DNA of 64,000 bases from Euptelea pleiosperma (taxonomy: Eukaryota; Streptophyta; Magnoliopsida; Ranunculales; Eupteleaceae). Each line of letters begins with the position of its first letter. The first letter of the stretch is position 1. The notes beneath the pieces were generated by a model. The model made no database searches. It saw only the letters and a list, made by a program, of their open reading frames with translations, and was not told the DNA's origin. Below are positions 33,450 through 45,112 of the stretch, in pieces. The stretch lies in the NCBI GenBank assembly GCA_035048495.1, contig CM068552.1, forward strand, positions 19,718,154 through 19,782,153, in the 5' to 3' direction. A program made the position numbers and the translations under genes.

Positions 33450-34950
33450 TACCTAGAAGGGGAGGTTGATTAGGTGTTTAAAATTATTTATACTTATACA
33501 GTTTTACTGCTCTATAGTAGGGGAACAAAATCGCATGCCTTAGTTGTTTGATAAAAGATTATCACAACCGACTCAAATTGAATATACCTCTATGGTATAT
33601 TTTCTTTTCGTCGTTTGATCTAATCAAAAGATAGATTGCGGAATACAAACAAATAATCACACAAGACAAGAGTTTTTTTACATGGAAACCTTAGGTAAGG
33701 AAAAACCACGAAACTACGTCCAGACGGAAAGTATCACTAACTCAAAAGTTAAATGAAACAAAAGTTACCTACGCAACACCATTGCAAATATAGCTTCCAA
33801 CCTTAGCCAAGGCCTACTATCGATGCGTCAACGTTCTCTATATCAATGCTACGAATCCACGCGCGTCCCTCCAACCAAGAAGCCTTGTCCGCTTGTTCAG
33901 TTTGGTACACCCCAAACCTACCGTCGATCGGCTCCTCCGATCTTAATTCTCAACACTCCCGCCTTTGGAGAAGGTGAATGATTCAGTACACCCTGAACCC
34001 TAGGTTGCTCAAATGGTGTACACTCAGGCTACTAGGTCGAATATAGAAATGGAACACCTAAGTTAAGAAAATGATCAAATACTTGGCTTTGATCAAGAAG
34101 AGAACAAGCTCACAAGATGTGAATAGGAAACAAGCTTATTGCTCTTCGAATTGACACTCTAATAAATAGAACATTTTCTTCTCTCTCTTGAAGATTGAGT
34201 CACTCTGTGTCTCTATGTGTGTTTAGAGAAGGTATAGAAGAGTTATATTTATAGAATTCCATGACCCTGAGTCATGTAGAACGTGGGATAATGGAACCAA
34301 GAATTTTGGATATGAGGACTGATTTTGTGCATGGTCCAATCGATTGGGGATAAGTGTCTAATCGATTGGGCTCAATAAGTTTCCTGTTTCGAAGGCTCCA
34401 ATCGATTACATAGAGGTCTTCAATTGATTTGACTCAAATAAGATTCTGTCTCGAAGACTCTAATCGATTTTACAGAGTCTCCAATCGATTTGACTCAAAT
34501 AAGTTTTTGTCCCGAAGACTCAAATCGATTTCACAGAGTCTCCAATTGATTGGGCTGAAATAAGTTTCTACATCGTAGCTTCCAATCGATTATACAGAGT
34601 CCTCCAATCGATTAGGCCATGTCTAATCAATTGGGGATAAGTGTCCAATCGATTGGACTATCCCAATAGTCAATATCTTTGACTCAGACTCGGGTCAATC
34701 CAAAGACTAGGTTTGACCATTATAAATTATTTATTTTAACTAATTCCTATGGCCACTAAGTCACTGACCTTCCTAATCGAGCGTACATGATCTTTAACTG
34801 ACAAATGGGCAGTTACTCAGATGACTCTTGTCATCAACCGTCTGATTCTTACTATCTATGTCTTCTAGTCTTCAAGTAGTCGACTAAGTATGCGTATCAC
34901 GACATCTCCACACTATACTAGTACTCGTAGGAACGGTTACAAGAATATTT
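33450..34950. mobile_element. Unclassified insertion splitting the transposase
   Basis: Transposase coding stops matching at about 34950 and resumes at about 33442, so roughly 1.5 kb has been added. It contains the 62-bp tandem repeat at 34368-34613. Neither the edges nor a TSD could be fixed. A CCTAGAAGGGGAGGTTGATT phrase near 33450 looks like an insertion edge but does not identify the family. Confidence 0.45.
34368..34613 (+). repeat. Four 61-62 bp tandem repeats with paired AATCGATT
   Basis: Units 34368-34429, 34430-34490, 34491-34551 and 34552-34613. Each holds AATAAG near its start and two copies of the self-complementary word (C)AATCGATT about 30 bp apart. Partial units flank the array (34336-34367, 34614-34665). 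Confidence 0.75.
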
Positions 34951-36841
34951 TTATGTCAAACAAAATCTTTGCCAAATTGAATATGAAAATATTTCTTATA
35001 TGTGGGGCACATGAAAAATCTATGTGTGCGACGAATAACTCATTCACATGAAACTTTGTCATTCGGACCAACATATTCAGCTCGTTTCAACTCATCAAAT
35101 ATAAAATCAAGTATGGTCTTAGAAATGAATCATTTCAAATCATTAAACTCTTTCATTTTGTATTGATGCATCACTATAGATAGGCTTCTCTCAAACGATG
35201 CTTTTATATCTATGTGCTACCCCAATAACATATGGTTCACAATTGTCCAAAACATGTAGAAATTGTCTTGTGAAGATCCTAGATGCCTCTTCAACTTGCT
35301 ACGTGCACTCTCTGCTCTGTTTGTTGTGTTATTTCTAAAATGGACAATTTGATCGGTCCATGTTGCTATAAAACACTCTTTATATTTAGTCAATGAGTTA
35401 TTTTTTATATATTCAATTGATAACTTATAGGTATGGAACTCTATCTCAAAATCAACTAGTCTACATGTGTACTCCTCTTTAGTCCTAGATAACACCAATT
35501 CATTCCACCTCGAAATGAATTTCTTCCAAACATTACTATCAGGGAATAATTTTTTAATTTTGGCTGCAACATTTTTTGAGATGTGGAAATGACAAATGAA
35601 GTTACGAGTCTCAAGAAATACTTTCTTCAATGCATTCATTAAAGCTAATTCTCTATCCGTTACAATAATTGAAGGAATCGTATATGGGTCGAGGAGTAAC
35701 TTTAGGCATTGTAAGGACCAACGTAGTGTTCTTCTATTTCAGCGCCTAAGTAAACAAAAGCAATTGAAAATGTCATATTTGTAGATGTTAGTCCAACAAT
35801 TTCTAAAAGTGTCATCTAGTACCTATTTGTCTTGTAGGTACAATCAATGAGCATAATAATGGGGAAACACTTTAACAACCTTATCAAATTTGGATGAGTC
35901 CAAAATAAATCAACAATCCATTATCATTATTACTTCTATAATGTTCCACATACTTTAACTCAGTTAAATTCTTGAATAACTCTTGAATCTGACTTCTGCC
36001 AACCATTTTAGCAATTTTTACTTGATAGCGACAATTGTAAATGTTCTCATAGTAGACACATTGTTCATGTCTCTTCCTTTCATTGTAACTAAGACCTCTC
36101 AAGGCTTTATACTACTCCTTGACATATCTACCAATATTGTTTTTTCTTCATCGTTTAGTCTTTCAACAAATGAATGTCCTTCAAAATTTTTAACAATTGA
36201 ATGATAATGTAAACTACAAACTACTTCAACCATTCACTGATCCTCGTAAGGCATATTTACATCTTTCAATGCAAAAGGGCAGCAACACCTTTTTGTTCAT
36301 ATTTTTCTAGGCTGCTCCTTATTCCCAGACTTTGTTTTTACTTCTTTATACATTCCACATCTTTTTCAAGAAAATGCGATTTTAGGTCTCCTTAATTTAG
36401 TACCAGAATCAGATTTATTGATAACTATAATAGTCCCAACAGTTTTCTTAACATCTCTGGTCCAATCAATTAGTTCTTCACAAGTGTTGAAGACTTACAA
36501 TTCAAATTTAGATACATTGGTATCTTAAAATTAAGATATAATTACAAATAAAAAATAAAAATATACACAATTCATTCGACATGAGAACATATTTTCGTAG
36601 TTGTAAAGTTCGTCAAAAAATCTAAATTTATTAAAGACCGTGGGTTACTAACAGAGTCGATATGAGCATTGTTATCCATTATATGTTCATAAATTAAACA
36701 AAACTATACAAAAATTAATTATAAACAAAAAGCTTACCTACAGTGCATTAAGAAGTAGCAACCGATGTTCTATGAGTTGCATAAATTAGTTCATCTCCCA
36801 AATTTGTATATGAATAAAGGAAGTATTTTTAATCGACAAAA

Positions 36842-37150
36842 TCATTCTAACTTCATTTAAAAAAAAATTAAATTAAAATACATACCTAAATTTATTCCTC
36901 CATTGATTACTTTACTTGTTACTCACAAGTTTTTGAATAAACGAAGTAGTTTTAGAAAAAAAAATCATTCTAAATTCTTTTCAAAAAAATTAATTAAACT
37001 ACACGCCTATATTTATTTCTCTATTGATTTCTTTACTTGCAAGTTTATGCGTAAACAAAATAGTTTTATTAAAAAAATTCATTAGCACTTCATTTAAAAA
37101 AAAATTGAATTCAAATACATACCTTCATTGATTGCTTTACTCAAAAGTTC
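36842..37150. repeat. Imperfect tandem repeats of about 115-122 bp near the right end of the Mutator-like element
   Basis: Units begin near 36842, 36964 and 37079 (TCATT(C/A)(T/G)(A/C)A…), each followed by an A-run, ATACATACC-like and TTGATT(A/T)CTTTACTTG-like words. They lie upstream of the minus-strand transposase, where a leader or promoter would be. Confidence 0.55.
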
Positions 37151-37418
37151 TCAATGAGAATTGTAGAAAATGTAGAATACAACCCTAGAATCATTTATGT
37201 ATTCTCCCTTGCTTTCTCCTATGATTTTTTAGTTTTGAAACAGTCTCCCTTGCTTTCTTCTGTGTTTTTACTGTTTTAAAATTTAAAGAGGATGAGTAAA
37301 AATAGAAAATGGGTTAATTAAAGAAACAAATGAGACAAAGTTGTATTTTGTATATTTTATGGGGGGAAATAAGAGAAAATGCATGAGATATAAATGTCAT
37401 TTGAATTATAGTTTAAGT

Positions 37419-37465
37419 GGGGGGAGGGGTAACAAGAGAAATGGACGGGGTATCCAAAATTTGTC
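37419..37465 (-). repeat. Right terminal inverted repeat of the Mutator-like element
   Basis: Its reverse complement starts GACAAATTTTGGATACCCC and aligns with 27660-27706. Identity falls off after about 45 bp. Confidence 0.6.
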
Positions 37466-37614
37466 TTAAAAACCCTATTCTTTCTTGTTAACTAAGGTTA
37501 AAAGGAGTATAATGATAATTTTAGCAAAAAAGAAGGGCGTTTCGAGTATTAATACCCACAAAGCGGGAGATTTATTGTGTAAAAACTCTGAACCTCAAAA
37601 CTAAAGAGCGCGGA

Positions 37615-39875
37615 TGTAGTGACCAATATTCGTGATTATTTATTTAGTTAATAATTAATTTTTGTGATTACTTGAGATAAATTAATTAATAATTATTGTT
37701 TAACATTTAATTGGGTGGGCTTTAAGAGCCTTTTGAACTTATTTATGATCAAATTTGGTATCCAATTGATACATATGGGCCTTGGGGTCATTTTTAGCCT
37801 ATTAGTCACTTATTTTATGGTTTATTGAGGATTGATATAAGTAGACATTTTAAAGTGACAAAAATAAAAATCACTTTTTATTCTCAAAAATTTAGAAATC
37901 CTCTATTCTCTATTTTTTTCTCTTTTTCTCTTCTCTTTTTGGATCAAGATTTTATTATTGGGGTTATTTGTTGGAGATCAAGATTAGAAGATTGTGTCTC
38001 ATGATCTTATTCCTTCGTTCTTGGAACGTTACGAGGCAAGTAAAACTTTTTTAAACTTTTCTTGATTTGTTTGTTTTGATGTATGCGATTTTGATTGATT
38101 AATTGTGTTTAAGAATTTTTTTTATTAGATTTAAATTCTTAGTATGATCATCATGTTTAATCTCTGATTTTGATGTTAAGAAATCATGTAGAAACTTGAG
38201 GTAAATCAATGAAACAAATATGCCATAATCTTTAATTTTATTAAATTTTCACAAAATTATAGAAAAATAATTTATCGTTGGAATTTTATTTCTTTCATTT
38301 CTTAACATTTTTTAGCTCTGTTTTTTTTTTTTTTTTAATTTGTGTGTTTTAAAACGTAGAATGCAGTAGTATTTTTTTTTAGAATTTAATAGGAATAACA
38401 GGATTCCCGAAATTTGAAATTTTATTTTACTCGCTATTATTAAAAATATAATTTTTGTCAAAATTTTATTTCCTTCATTTCTTAACATTTTTTAGCTCTA
38501 TTTTTTTTTAAATCTTATGTTTCATAGAGTAGAATAAGATGATACTTTGGTAGAATTTAATAAAAATCACAGAATTCACAAAATTTAAAATATCATTTAT
38601 GCATTAATTAGTTTCTAGATAATTTTAGTTTATATTAGATTTTAAAGTTCTAAAAAAATTAATATTTATTAAAAAAATCAATAATTTTAAAATGAATCTT
38701 AGAATAATGATTATTTTAATATTATAATATAATAATTAAACTAATTTTAGTAATTGTATGAACATATTTAAAGTCATTGAATTATCATTGTATATTATCA
38801 ATTATTATGGAGATTATCATTCGTTGATGTCTATTGCCAATCATTAGGTGTATATGTCGAGTATCGATTTATTATTTGTCGATAATTTGCATACATCAGA
38901 GATTAGTACAATGAGTGTGTATTCAACTGATATTTTATGGGTAAGCATTATATCATGATATATATGGTAGATTACGTACATCTGCATTCTAGGATTGTCT
39001 GAAGTGTTGGTTGGTATACGAGTACATTGGATAGGTCCTTAGATAATTATGTATGATTCTAAATAGTAGAAGTATCTATAGTGTTAGTTAGGGTACGAAC
39101 ACTTAGATAGGTCCTTAGGAACGATTCGTTCAATCCAAAATTGAGGGTGCCTCGAGTGACGATTCGTTCAAACTCTAAGTCACCTTTCAAGTGTGGATAC
39201 CCAATGTTAGTCACGTGCAATATTTTAAAAGTTAGGTTATGAATTAGTGAGAGTCAGTTCATGTGTCTATCATCATCTCATTGTATAGTTAATTAAAAAT
39301 ATATATTATTGTGGATGTTCGAAAATTATATTTGTAGATTAGTATAAGATAATTGTTGTGAATGTCATTTGTTGATCTCCTTAATATGAATCTTTCGTAG
39401 ATCCATTATTTGATATTTCGTATATCCCTTATGCCATTTTCCTGTAGTAGTTATATTTTAAAAAATATTTAGCATATTGTTATGAACACCTACACACATG
39501 CACCGGGAGGGTTTAATATAGTTGTTACTTGCAAGTCGGTTGGACTCACCCTTCGTGGGCACTATCTTTTCAGGTCAGCACAGACGATAGGATTGCACGT
39601 ATGGTCTTTTTAGATGTCCTTGAATTTTTAGAGAGTAGTTATTATTTTGAGAGATTTCTGTAATGAGAACTGGATTGTATTATATTTAGCCATTTTGTTA
39701 CTTTTCAGATAGTTGATTGATTTGGATATTCAATTTTTTTTATTTAATGCTTTAGATGGCTCGTATTTATAAGCTTGCAGTACATATTTATGGTGTGTTG
39801 GGGATTTGTTCCCGATCGCACATCGAGATTTGTGTTGACACTAGATGTGCTAGACCCAGGTCGTGGGACGTGACA
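37615..39875. mobile_element. Probable second solo LTR, same family
   Basis: It starts TGTAGTGACC and ends GGGACGTGACA, matching the ends and general layout of the LTR at 30599-32227 (GGGCTT… / GACAAAAATAAAAATCACT-like words early in the LTR). The flanks GCGGA and ACAGA agree at 3 of 5; both differences are G-to-A at CpG sites, fitting decay of a true TSD. 2261 bp, no coding. Confidence 0.5.
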
Positions 39876-40362
39876 ACAGACTCACAATTGCAAGAACGCA
39901 GTTTATCAAAGAAAGGAGCATGGATCGATGATGGATCCGCACCCAAATCGTGAGTTCGTGGTTTAGGTGTGGCGCCACTACCCTTAAGGGATGGTTATGG
40001 TTACTAAGGGTCCACCTAAGGATTGGAAAGTCCTCTAAGAGTTTGCCACATGGCTCATATTGCGCTCTGTCATCGAAGTTCTACTCTAAAAAATCACATC
40101 TATTATTTATCAACATAATTGTTTGATGGATTACCAAAAAGAATTGTCGGAATATTTAATTTGGGTGCCCTCACAATTCAAAGGTACGATTGAAATTTTC
40201 CAAAATTAAACTACCCAGCTTTGATCCAAGATGCGTTACATGTTGGTAGGGGCATTTTAGGGAGGAAGTTACAAATAACGTCGCTGATATGTTCGGTTCT
40301 AGGGATAAGCTTCATTAAAATAGTAGAGATATAAGTGACAGTTTAGAAGTTTTTTGTATGTT

Positions 40363-40592
40363 GGTCCTGCTTGGTTCGCTGCACTAGGATGCATTTTGCC
40401 CTCCAGTGCAAATGCGGTGAGTTGCATTGCAATCACTTACCAGTTTTTGGGCTGCACATGCTTGCATCCATTTTCTTATAGAGTTTGCAAGGGTTTGGCA
40501 ACCACTTGCACACCCCCAACCAATCTTGTGTAATCCTAAAACCATGACAAGTGGGTGCATTGCATCCAATTTGCATTGAACCAAGCAGAGCC
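40363..40592. mobile_element. MITE with GGTCCTGCTTGGTTC ends
   Basis: The left end GGTCCTGCTTGGTTC and right end GAACCAAGCAGAGCC are inverted. Subterminal words TGCATTTTG / TTTGCATTG also pair. The flanks agree at 5 of 8, so an hAT origin is possible but weak. Confidence 0.5.
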
Positions 40593-40959
40593 AGTATCTC
40601 GGCCCTTGTTTTTGTTGAGGTGAGTCTAATCTCTGCGATGCAGGCAATCACCCATGAACCACATGCATTAGGCAAACAACATGTTGCTATGGTTTGGTAC
40701 ATACTAGTCTTGATTCTAAAAAATAGAACACAGAGAACAAGACAATTGTACAGGAAAACTATTTTCTTTCTCCATTTTCAAGCTTTTATTCGAAGTTTCT
40801 AAGTTCATTTTGTGGAAATACTCTGTTGAGTTAGCTATTCCAATCATTGGAGTGTTGCCTTTGGAGAAAATAATGATTATATCCTCATATGTATACGCCT
40901 TGGGCCTTAAAATACAAAAAGCTTTTGACTTAGAGGTCATCCTTGGTGAATTAGGCTTA

Positions 40960-41403
40960 CGGGGTGTTTGGATCGACATTTTTAAACTTGGAAAAGTCTT
41001 TATTTTATTTTTTTTTCACAAAAGGACTTTTTCAAAAATAATAGACTGTTTGGATGACCATTTTTTAAAAAGTATATATTTCATAAAAATATATTTTTTA
41101 AGTCAAAAAGTCTTTTTATAAAAAATAGCTGAAAGCTATTTTCAAATAAAAAAAAAGACTTTTTAAATTTTGCTAGCTCAATTAACATAATAAACAAAGC
41201 AAACCCTACTCTTATCCCTCCCCATCTATTACCCATCAATTATAGTGGTGGGCCCCCCCTCAGAGAAGATAAAGACATTTTGCATTAATGATGATCCAAA
41301 TTAAATGACCTTATTATGAAAAACACATTTTCAAAAATATATTTTCAGAAAAGTCATTTTTTTAAATACATAATTTTTGCAAAATGGCTATCCAAACACC
41401 CCC
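40960..41403. mobile_element. PIF/Harbinger (Tourist-like) MITE
   Basis: The ends CGGGGTGTTTGGATCG and ATCCAAACACCCCC are inverted and flanked by TTA (40957-40959, 41404-41406). The interior has many AAAAGTCTTT / AAAGACTTTT words in both directions. Confidence 0.7.
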
Positions 41404-41859
41404 TTAAGCCGGTAAATTTCAATTCTACTGCATTAGACTTGGACTGAAGTGTATCTTAGGCCCGGCTTGGTATCTTGTATGTAGTTTGCAAGAAAATATT
41501 TGATAGTGTCGGGAAAATATTCATATGGTTGGGGAGTATGGGAGACCAAGGGGATGAGAGTCATTTTCCTATTGTTTGCAGCTATTTGCAGCCAATTTTA
41601 ATGAGTTTCCCTTGATTTGTATGAAGCCCTTTGGGTCATGCAATGCATGAGGTAATTAAAATTTGCTCATCTTAAGCGCTCGAGGACCTCAGCCCATCCA
41701 AGCCCCAACCTTGTTATAATTTTATTGTTCCTTCATCTGCCGCATTATTGTACACCTTCAATAGGATAAATAGTAGGGCTGCAACTAGGTAGGGTTAGGC
41801 ACCAACCCGATCTTCAAGGTTGCGATTGATGTGCACCTTACACATGGCAGAACCTTACA

Positions 41860-42400
41860 TGTGGTACACTCTTAGAGATCACTGACCATATGGATGTTTG
41901 GCCCCATCAGCCAGATTAGTGATTTTAAGGATTTGATTGAAACCGGATTTGTGGTGCTCAGATTCAAAGGTTTGAAATCACTAATCAGATTTTGGCATGT
42001 AGGTCCACCTAGAGATGGACCAAACATCCTTTCCATCATGCAAAACTTTGATGACAGGGGATGACATGGCACAATATGAGCCACGTGGTACACTCTTAGA
42101 GGACTCTGACCATATGGATGTTTGGCCAATCCCTAGGTGGATCTACAAACCAAAAATCAGCTCGCTAAGTGATTTCTAGGCATTGGATTGGAGTTATTTT
42201 CTTGGGTTGATTTTAATTAACCGTGGGAATTTGAGCATTTTTGACCATTATTTGAGATACAAAGATCCAAAGGTTTGAAATCACTAATCAAACTGACTTT
42301 TGGTTTGATCGAGTTGCCAAAATCCAGGCCTGAGCCCAACCCAAATACTGAAGGGGCTAACCCAACCCGAACCTAACGTGGGGTTGAGCCCGCCCATTAT
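41860..42400. repeat. GGAGTAAAACTT-family MITE fragments
   Basis: Two partial copies are nested here, with GACCATATGGATGTTTGGCC words at about 41883 and 42108 and ATGAGCCACGTGG between them. The ends AAAACTTTGATGACAGGG and CTAGGTGGATCTAC match the full-length copy at 49880-50209. Confidence 0.45.
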
Positions 42401-42419
42401 TATTATTATTTTTTTTTGT

Positions 42420-42830
42420 AATCAATCCATTGCATAAACTAAAAGCAGCCAACAAAAAACAACCACACTTACACTTGATTAGCACTACCCTCATGGGCCA
42501 CCAAAGATGCTAAACATAGAGGTAAGTCAGATGTCCACACTAGTGGGCCCAAAAAACTAGAAGCCCGTCCAGTAATATTATGCGCAACGACATGGTAGCT
42601 CTGGGGGTATATACAAACAAAAACGAAGAAAAGCAAGAAACCAAGTCTAAGATATCAACAGCCATAGCAATAAAAAGTTTTCTAAGAGAGGATGATCCAT
42701 CCCGCAAAGCAGCAACCAACAACTTTGCATCCGACTCCACCAAAATGCCCGACCTGCAGAGTTGAGCCACCACCTAAAGATCCCATCTCATCGCTCACAC
42801 TTCTGCTTCTTCTCATGATTTTGATATGGA
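42420..42830 (-). pseudogene. LINE 3' RNase H-like fragment, copy A
   Basis: Minus-strand translation contains LCRSGILVESDAKLLVAALR and DGSSSLRKLF then DILDLVSCFSS, the C-terminal RNase H-like domain found in some plant LINE proteins (VESDxxxVVxAL signature). It is a fragment. Related copies are at 43600, 52400 and 61900. Confidence 0.6.
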
Positions 42831-42869
42831 ATTGATCCACCAAAAGACATGATTCTAGACGCTGGATTA

Positions 42870-43560
42870 AAAAAAAAATGGGGTACTAAATCCAATGGCT
42901 AGAAATCATCAAACAAGTTGAATTTTATAGTATGAATGCCTACCAAAGGATGGGCTAAATGTCCATGCGGTAAGTGGGCTCATCTGCCCCACATGAAGAA
43001 ACAAGTGGGATAAAAATATATTAATTAGTTGGTAATCGAAAAAATAATTATAAATAAGTTTATATTTTTAAAATTTTCTTTGGTTGTACCCCACGAATTG
43101 TGATGGCACCCATATCTGTTGACAATTGTGCTTCAATTTGCCTAATTTACGAAAATGTCTTCCACAAGTTAGATCACGTCATGCAAACGTTCAAGGACCC
43201 ACGTGGCACACTCTTAGAGGACTCTCACCATATGGATGTTTGGCCAATCCCTAGGTGGATCTACTAACAAAAAATCAGTTCAATTAGTGATTTCTAGGCA
43301 TTGGATTGGAATTATTTTCTTGGGTTGATTTTAATTAACTGTGGGAATTTGAGCATTATCGACAATTATTCGAGATACAAAGATCCAAAGGTCTGAAATC
43401 ACTAATCAAACTGATTTTTGGTTTTAGTGTGCCATGTGTCTCATTTTGTCGGCTTGCTCAAAACCTCAGCTTGAACCCAACCCGATTTTGATCGAGTTGT
43501 CAAAATCCAGGAATGAGCCCAACCCGAGTACTGAAGGGGCTAACCCAACCTGAACCTAAC
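42870..43560. repeat. MITE-family segment, left arm of duplicated block
   Basis: It contains TGAATGCCTACCAAAGGATG, then GTACCCCACGAATTGTG, GACCCACGTGGCACACTC and GGCCAATCCCTAGGTGGATC. The order matches 60650-61060 plus 61390-61514. No gene. Confidence 0.5.
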
Positions 43561-43574
43561 GTGGGGAGCCAGCA

Positions 43575-44460
43575 CAATTTTTTATTTTTTTTGTAATCAA
43601 CCCATTGCATAAAACTAAAAGCAAACCAAGCAGCCAACAAAAAACAACCACACTTACTCTTGATTAGCACTACCCTCATGGGCCACCAAAGATGCTAACC
43701 ACGGATGTAAGTCAGATGTCCACACTAGTGGGCCCAAAAAACTAGAAGCCCGTCCATCAATAGTATGAGCAACGACATGGTGGCTCTGGGGGTATGTACA
43801 AACGAAAACAAAGAAAAACAAGAAACCAAGTCTAAGATATCAACACCAAGAGCAATAAAAAGTTTTCCAAGAGAAGACGATCCATCCCGCAAAACAGCAA
43901 CCACCAGCTTTGCATCCGACTCCACCACAATGCCTGACCTACAGAATTGAACCACCACCTAAAGACCCATCGCATCTCTCGCACTTTTGCTTCTTCTGAT
44001 GATTTTGATATGGAATTGATCCCACCTGCCAAAAGACATTTCCTTGTTGAATCACGTAATATGAAATCCAAACCGGCTATCCTTGTAGCTGAAGACCAGG
44101 AAGCCTTCATATTAATTTTTAAAAGTCCAATAGAAGGTGGTTTCCATCCGTTGATCGTTTGGGCCGTTCTAGTTTTTCAACGGGTCGACCGATATAAGAA
44201 GGGATAATAGTTAGAGTATCAAGTGAATTTCGATGGGTATTCGCATGCACCATATCATTCCCTAAGAGCTAAAGGCGCCACATCAGAACACAAACATAGT
44301 CCCGGGCATAGTTATCTTCAGACTGCGCTGCGTTAATTACCCATCAAAATAGAAAAAATCGTGTTTCCACCTCTTGAGCAGTCCACACCCTACATCTGAT
44401 AGTTAAGGGGGAAGCAAACCAGATTTTGGCACTAATAGGACATTGAAAAAGAGCAAATAA
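43575..44460 (-). pseudogene. LINE 3' RNase H-like fragment, copy B
   Basis: Minus-strand frame 43958-43725 reads FCRSGIVVESDAKLVVAVLR then GKLFIALGVDILDLVSCFS. The region is the tail of a LINE ORF2 in reverse, including the linker up to about 44460. Just left of it, at 43564-43568, GGGAG marks the empty site of the LTR insertion seen in copies C and D. Confidence 0.62.
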
Positions 44461-45112
44461 TGAGTAATTGGTTGGTCCCCAAAAAAAAATGATGATTCCA
44501 ATGATTGGCGGATCATTGCCTTGGTTATGGATATCATGTAGAAGATCACGAAGAATGCGCTTCACCCCATTGATTGCTAGCTATTTTCTCCAGTAAAATC
44601 TCGTTTCCATAAGGCACCTACCTATTGCATAAAAGTCTTGAGAGTTGATTGCAGCGAGTGAAGCGAAGGTACTCCCGGCTAGGGGAGGACCGAGCGCAAC
44701 GACTACAGCTTAGAGCTTGGAGCCGCGTAACTCCCCCCCTCCGGGGGGTCGGGGGGGGGCCGGGATTCTCTTTTTCAAGAATCACCTCCGGCCGGCCGGC
44801 TTACTTCCTTAGCTCCTTCGAAAGAGTTGTCCAAGTTCCCAAAAGGTAAATGGACTGACCTTCGATCGAGAAAAGGCTAAGAGTGAAAGCCGAGCTAAGG
44901 AGCTACTGAGCTACTAACTGAGCTAATAGCTATCATATACCTAACAGCTATAAGATAACTAACTGCCCATAGGATATGGTTAACCTTGAATATACCTCTT
45001 ATGGGACCCCCAAGATAACAACATAACTATGGGGCAACTACTTAATGCAATATTAAAAGAGCTCCCCTCCCCCCGAGGGCAGAGTTTCCAGCTCTGCCCA
45101 CCACCCCGGTAC
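44461..45112. other. GC-rich foreign segment, possibly organellar DNA
   Basis: It separates the SINE's left target site (44445-44460) from the SINE body, so it is an insertion or replacement in this copy only. 44640-44830 is strikingly GC-rich, with runs such as CTCCCCCCCTCCGGGGGG and CCGGCCGGCCGGCTTAC, followed by AGAGTGAAAGCCGAGCTAAG and repeated GAGCTA words. The texture resembles plant mitochondrial intergenic DNA. No gene is seen. The assignment is an impression only. Confidence 0.3.

Larger units (their letters stand above)
33076..36560 (-). pseudogene. FAR1/MuDR-type Mutator transposase, broken
   Basis: Read on the minus strand. About 36560-36110 holds the N-terminal FAR1-like DNA-binding region (KRCCCPFALKDVN, then SLHYHSIVKNFEGHSFVERL). 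36102-35884 has VKIAKMVGRSQIQELFKNL and YVEHYRSNNDNGLLIYF. 35639-35217 is the catalytic transposase (FLETRNFICHFHISKNVAAK, WTDQIVHFRNNTTNRAESA, LKRHLGSSQDNF). About 35217-34960 continues to VIRRTHRFFMCP. The C-terminal part (KLDLLRKLKELSNPSSTSL, KRDPSGFEYI) resumes at 33442-33076 after an insertion. Several stops and a frame change disable it. It is the transposase of the surrounding 9.8 kb element. Confidence 0.78.
27660..37465. mobile_element. Mutator-like element (about 9.8 kb) with PMD gene and transposase
   Basis: The left end (27660-27706, GGGAAATTTTACTTGCCC…) and the inverted right end (37419-37465, GACAAATTTTGGATACCCC…) align over about 45 bp, including GTC then CTCTT then a C-run. 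The flanks TTAAAAAAA (27651-27659) and TTAAAAACC (37466-37474) match 7 of 9. Inside are a plant-mobile-domain gene on plus (29264-32990) and a FAR1/MuDR-like transposase on minus (36560-33076), convergent, both broken. PMD genes are known to travel with MULEs in plants. The element has since taken a solo LTR (30599-32227) and an unclassified insertion (about 33450-34950). The boundaries are inferred by eye. Confidence 0.65.
39876..41860. other. Non-coding spacer with two MITEs
   Basis: No gene. Bases 39990-40090 hold a right-end fragment of the GGAGTAAAACTT MITE family. MITEs lie at 40363-40592 and 40960-41403. Open frames over the MITEs are palindrome by-products. Confidence 0.4.

Noticed and set aside
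34336..34665. CRISPR-like regular spacing
   Set aside because: Plant nuclear context, imperfect repeats and no spacer-repeat organisation. It is a 62-bp tandem repeat.
44640..44830. Ribosomal RNA fragment (GC-rich)
   Set aside because: No recognisable conserved rRNA core sequence. An organellar intergenic origin fits better and even that is unproven.
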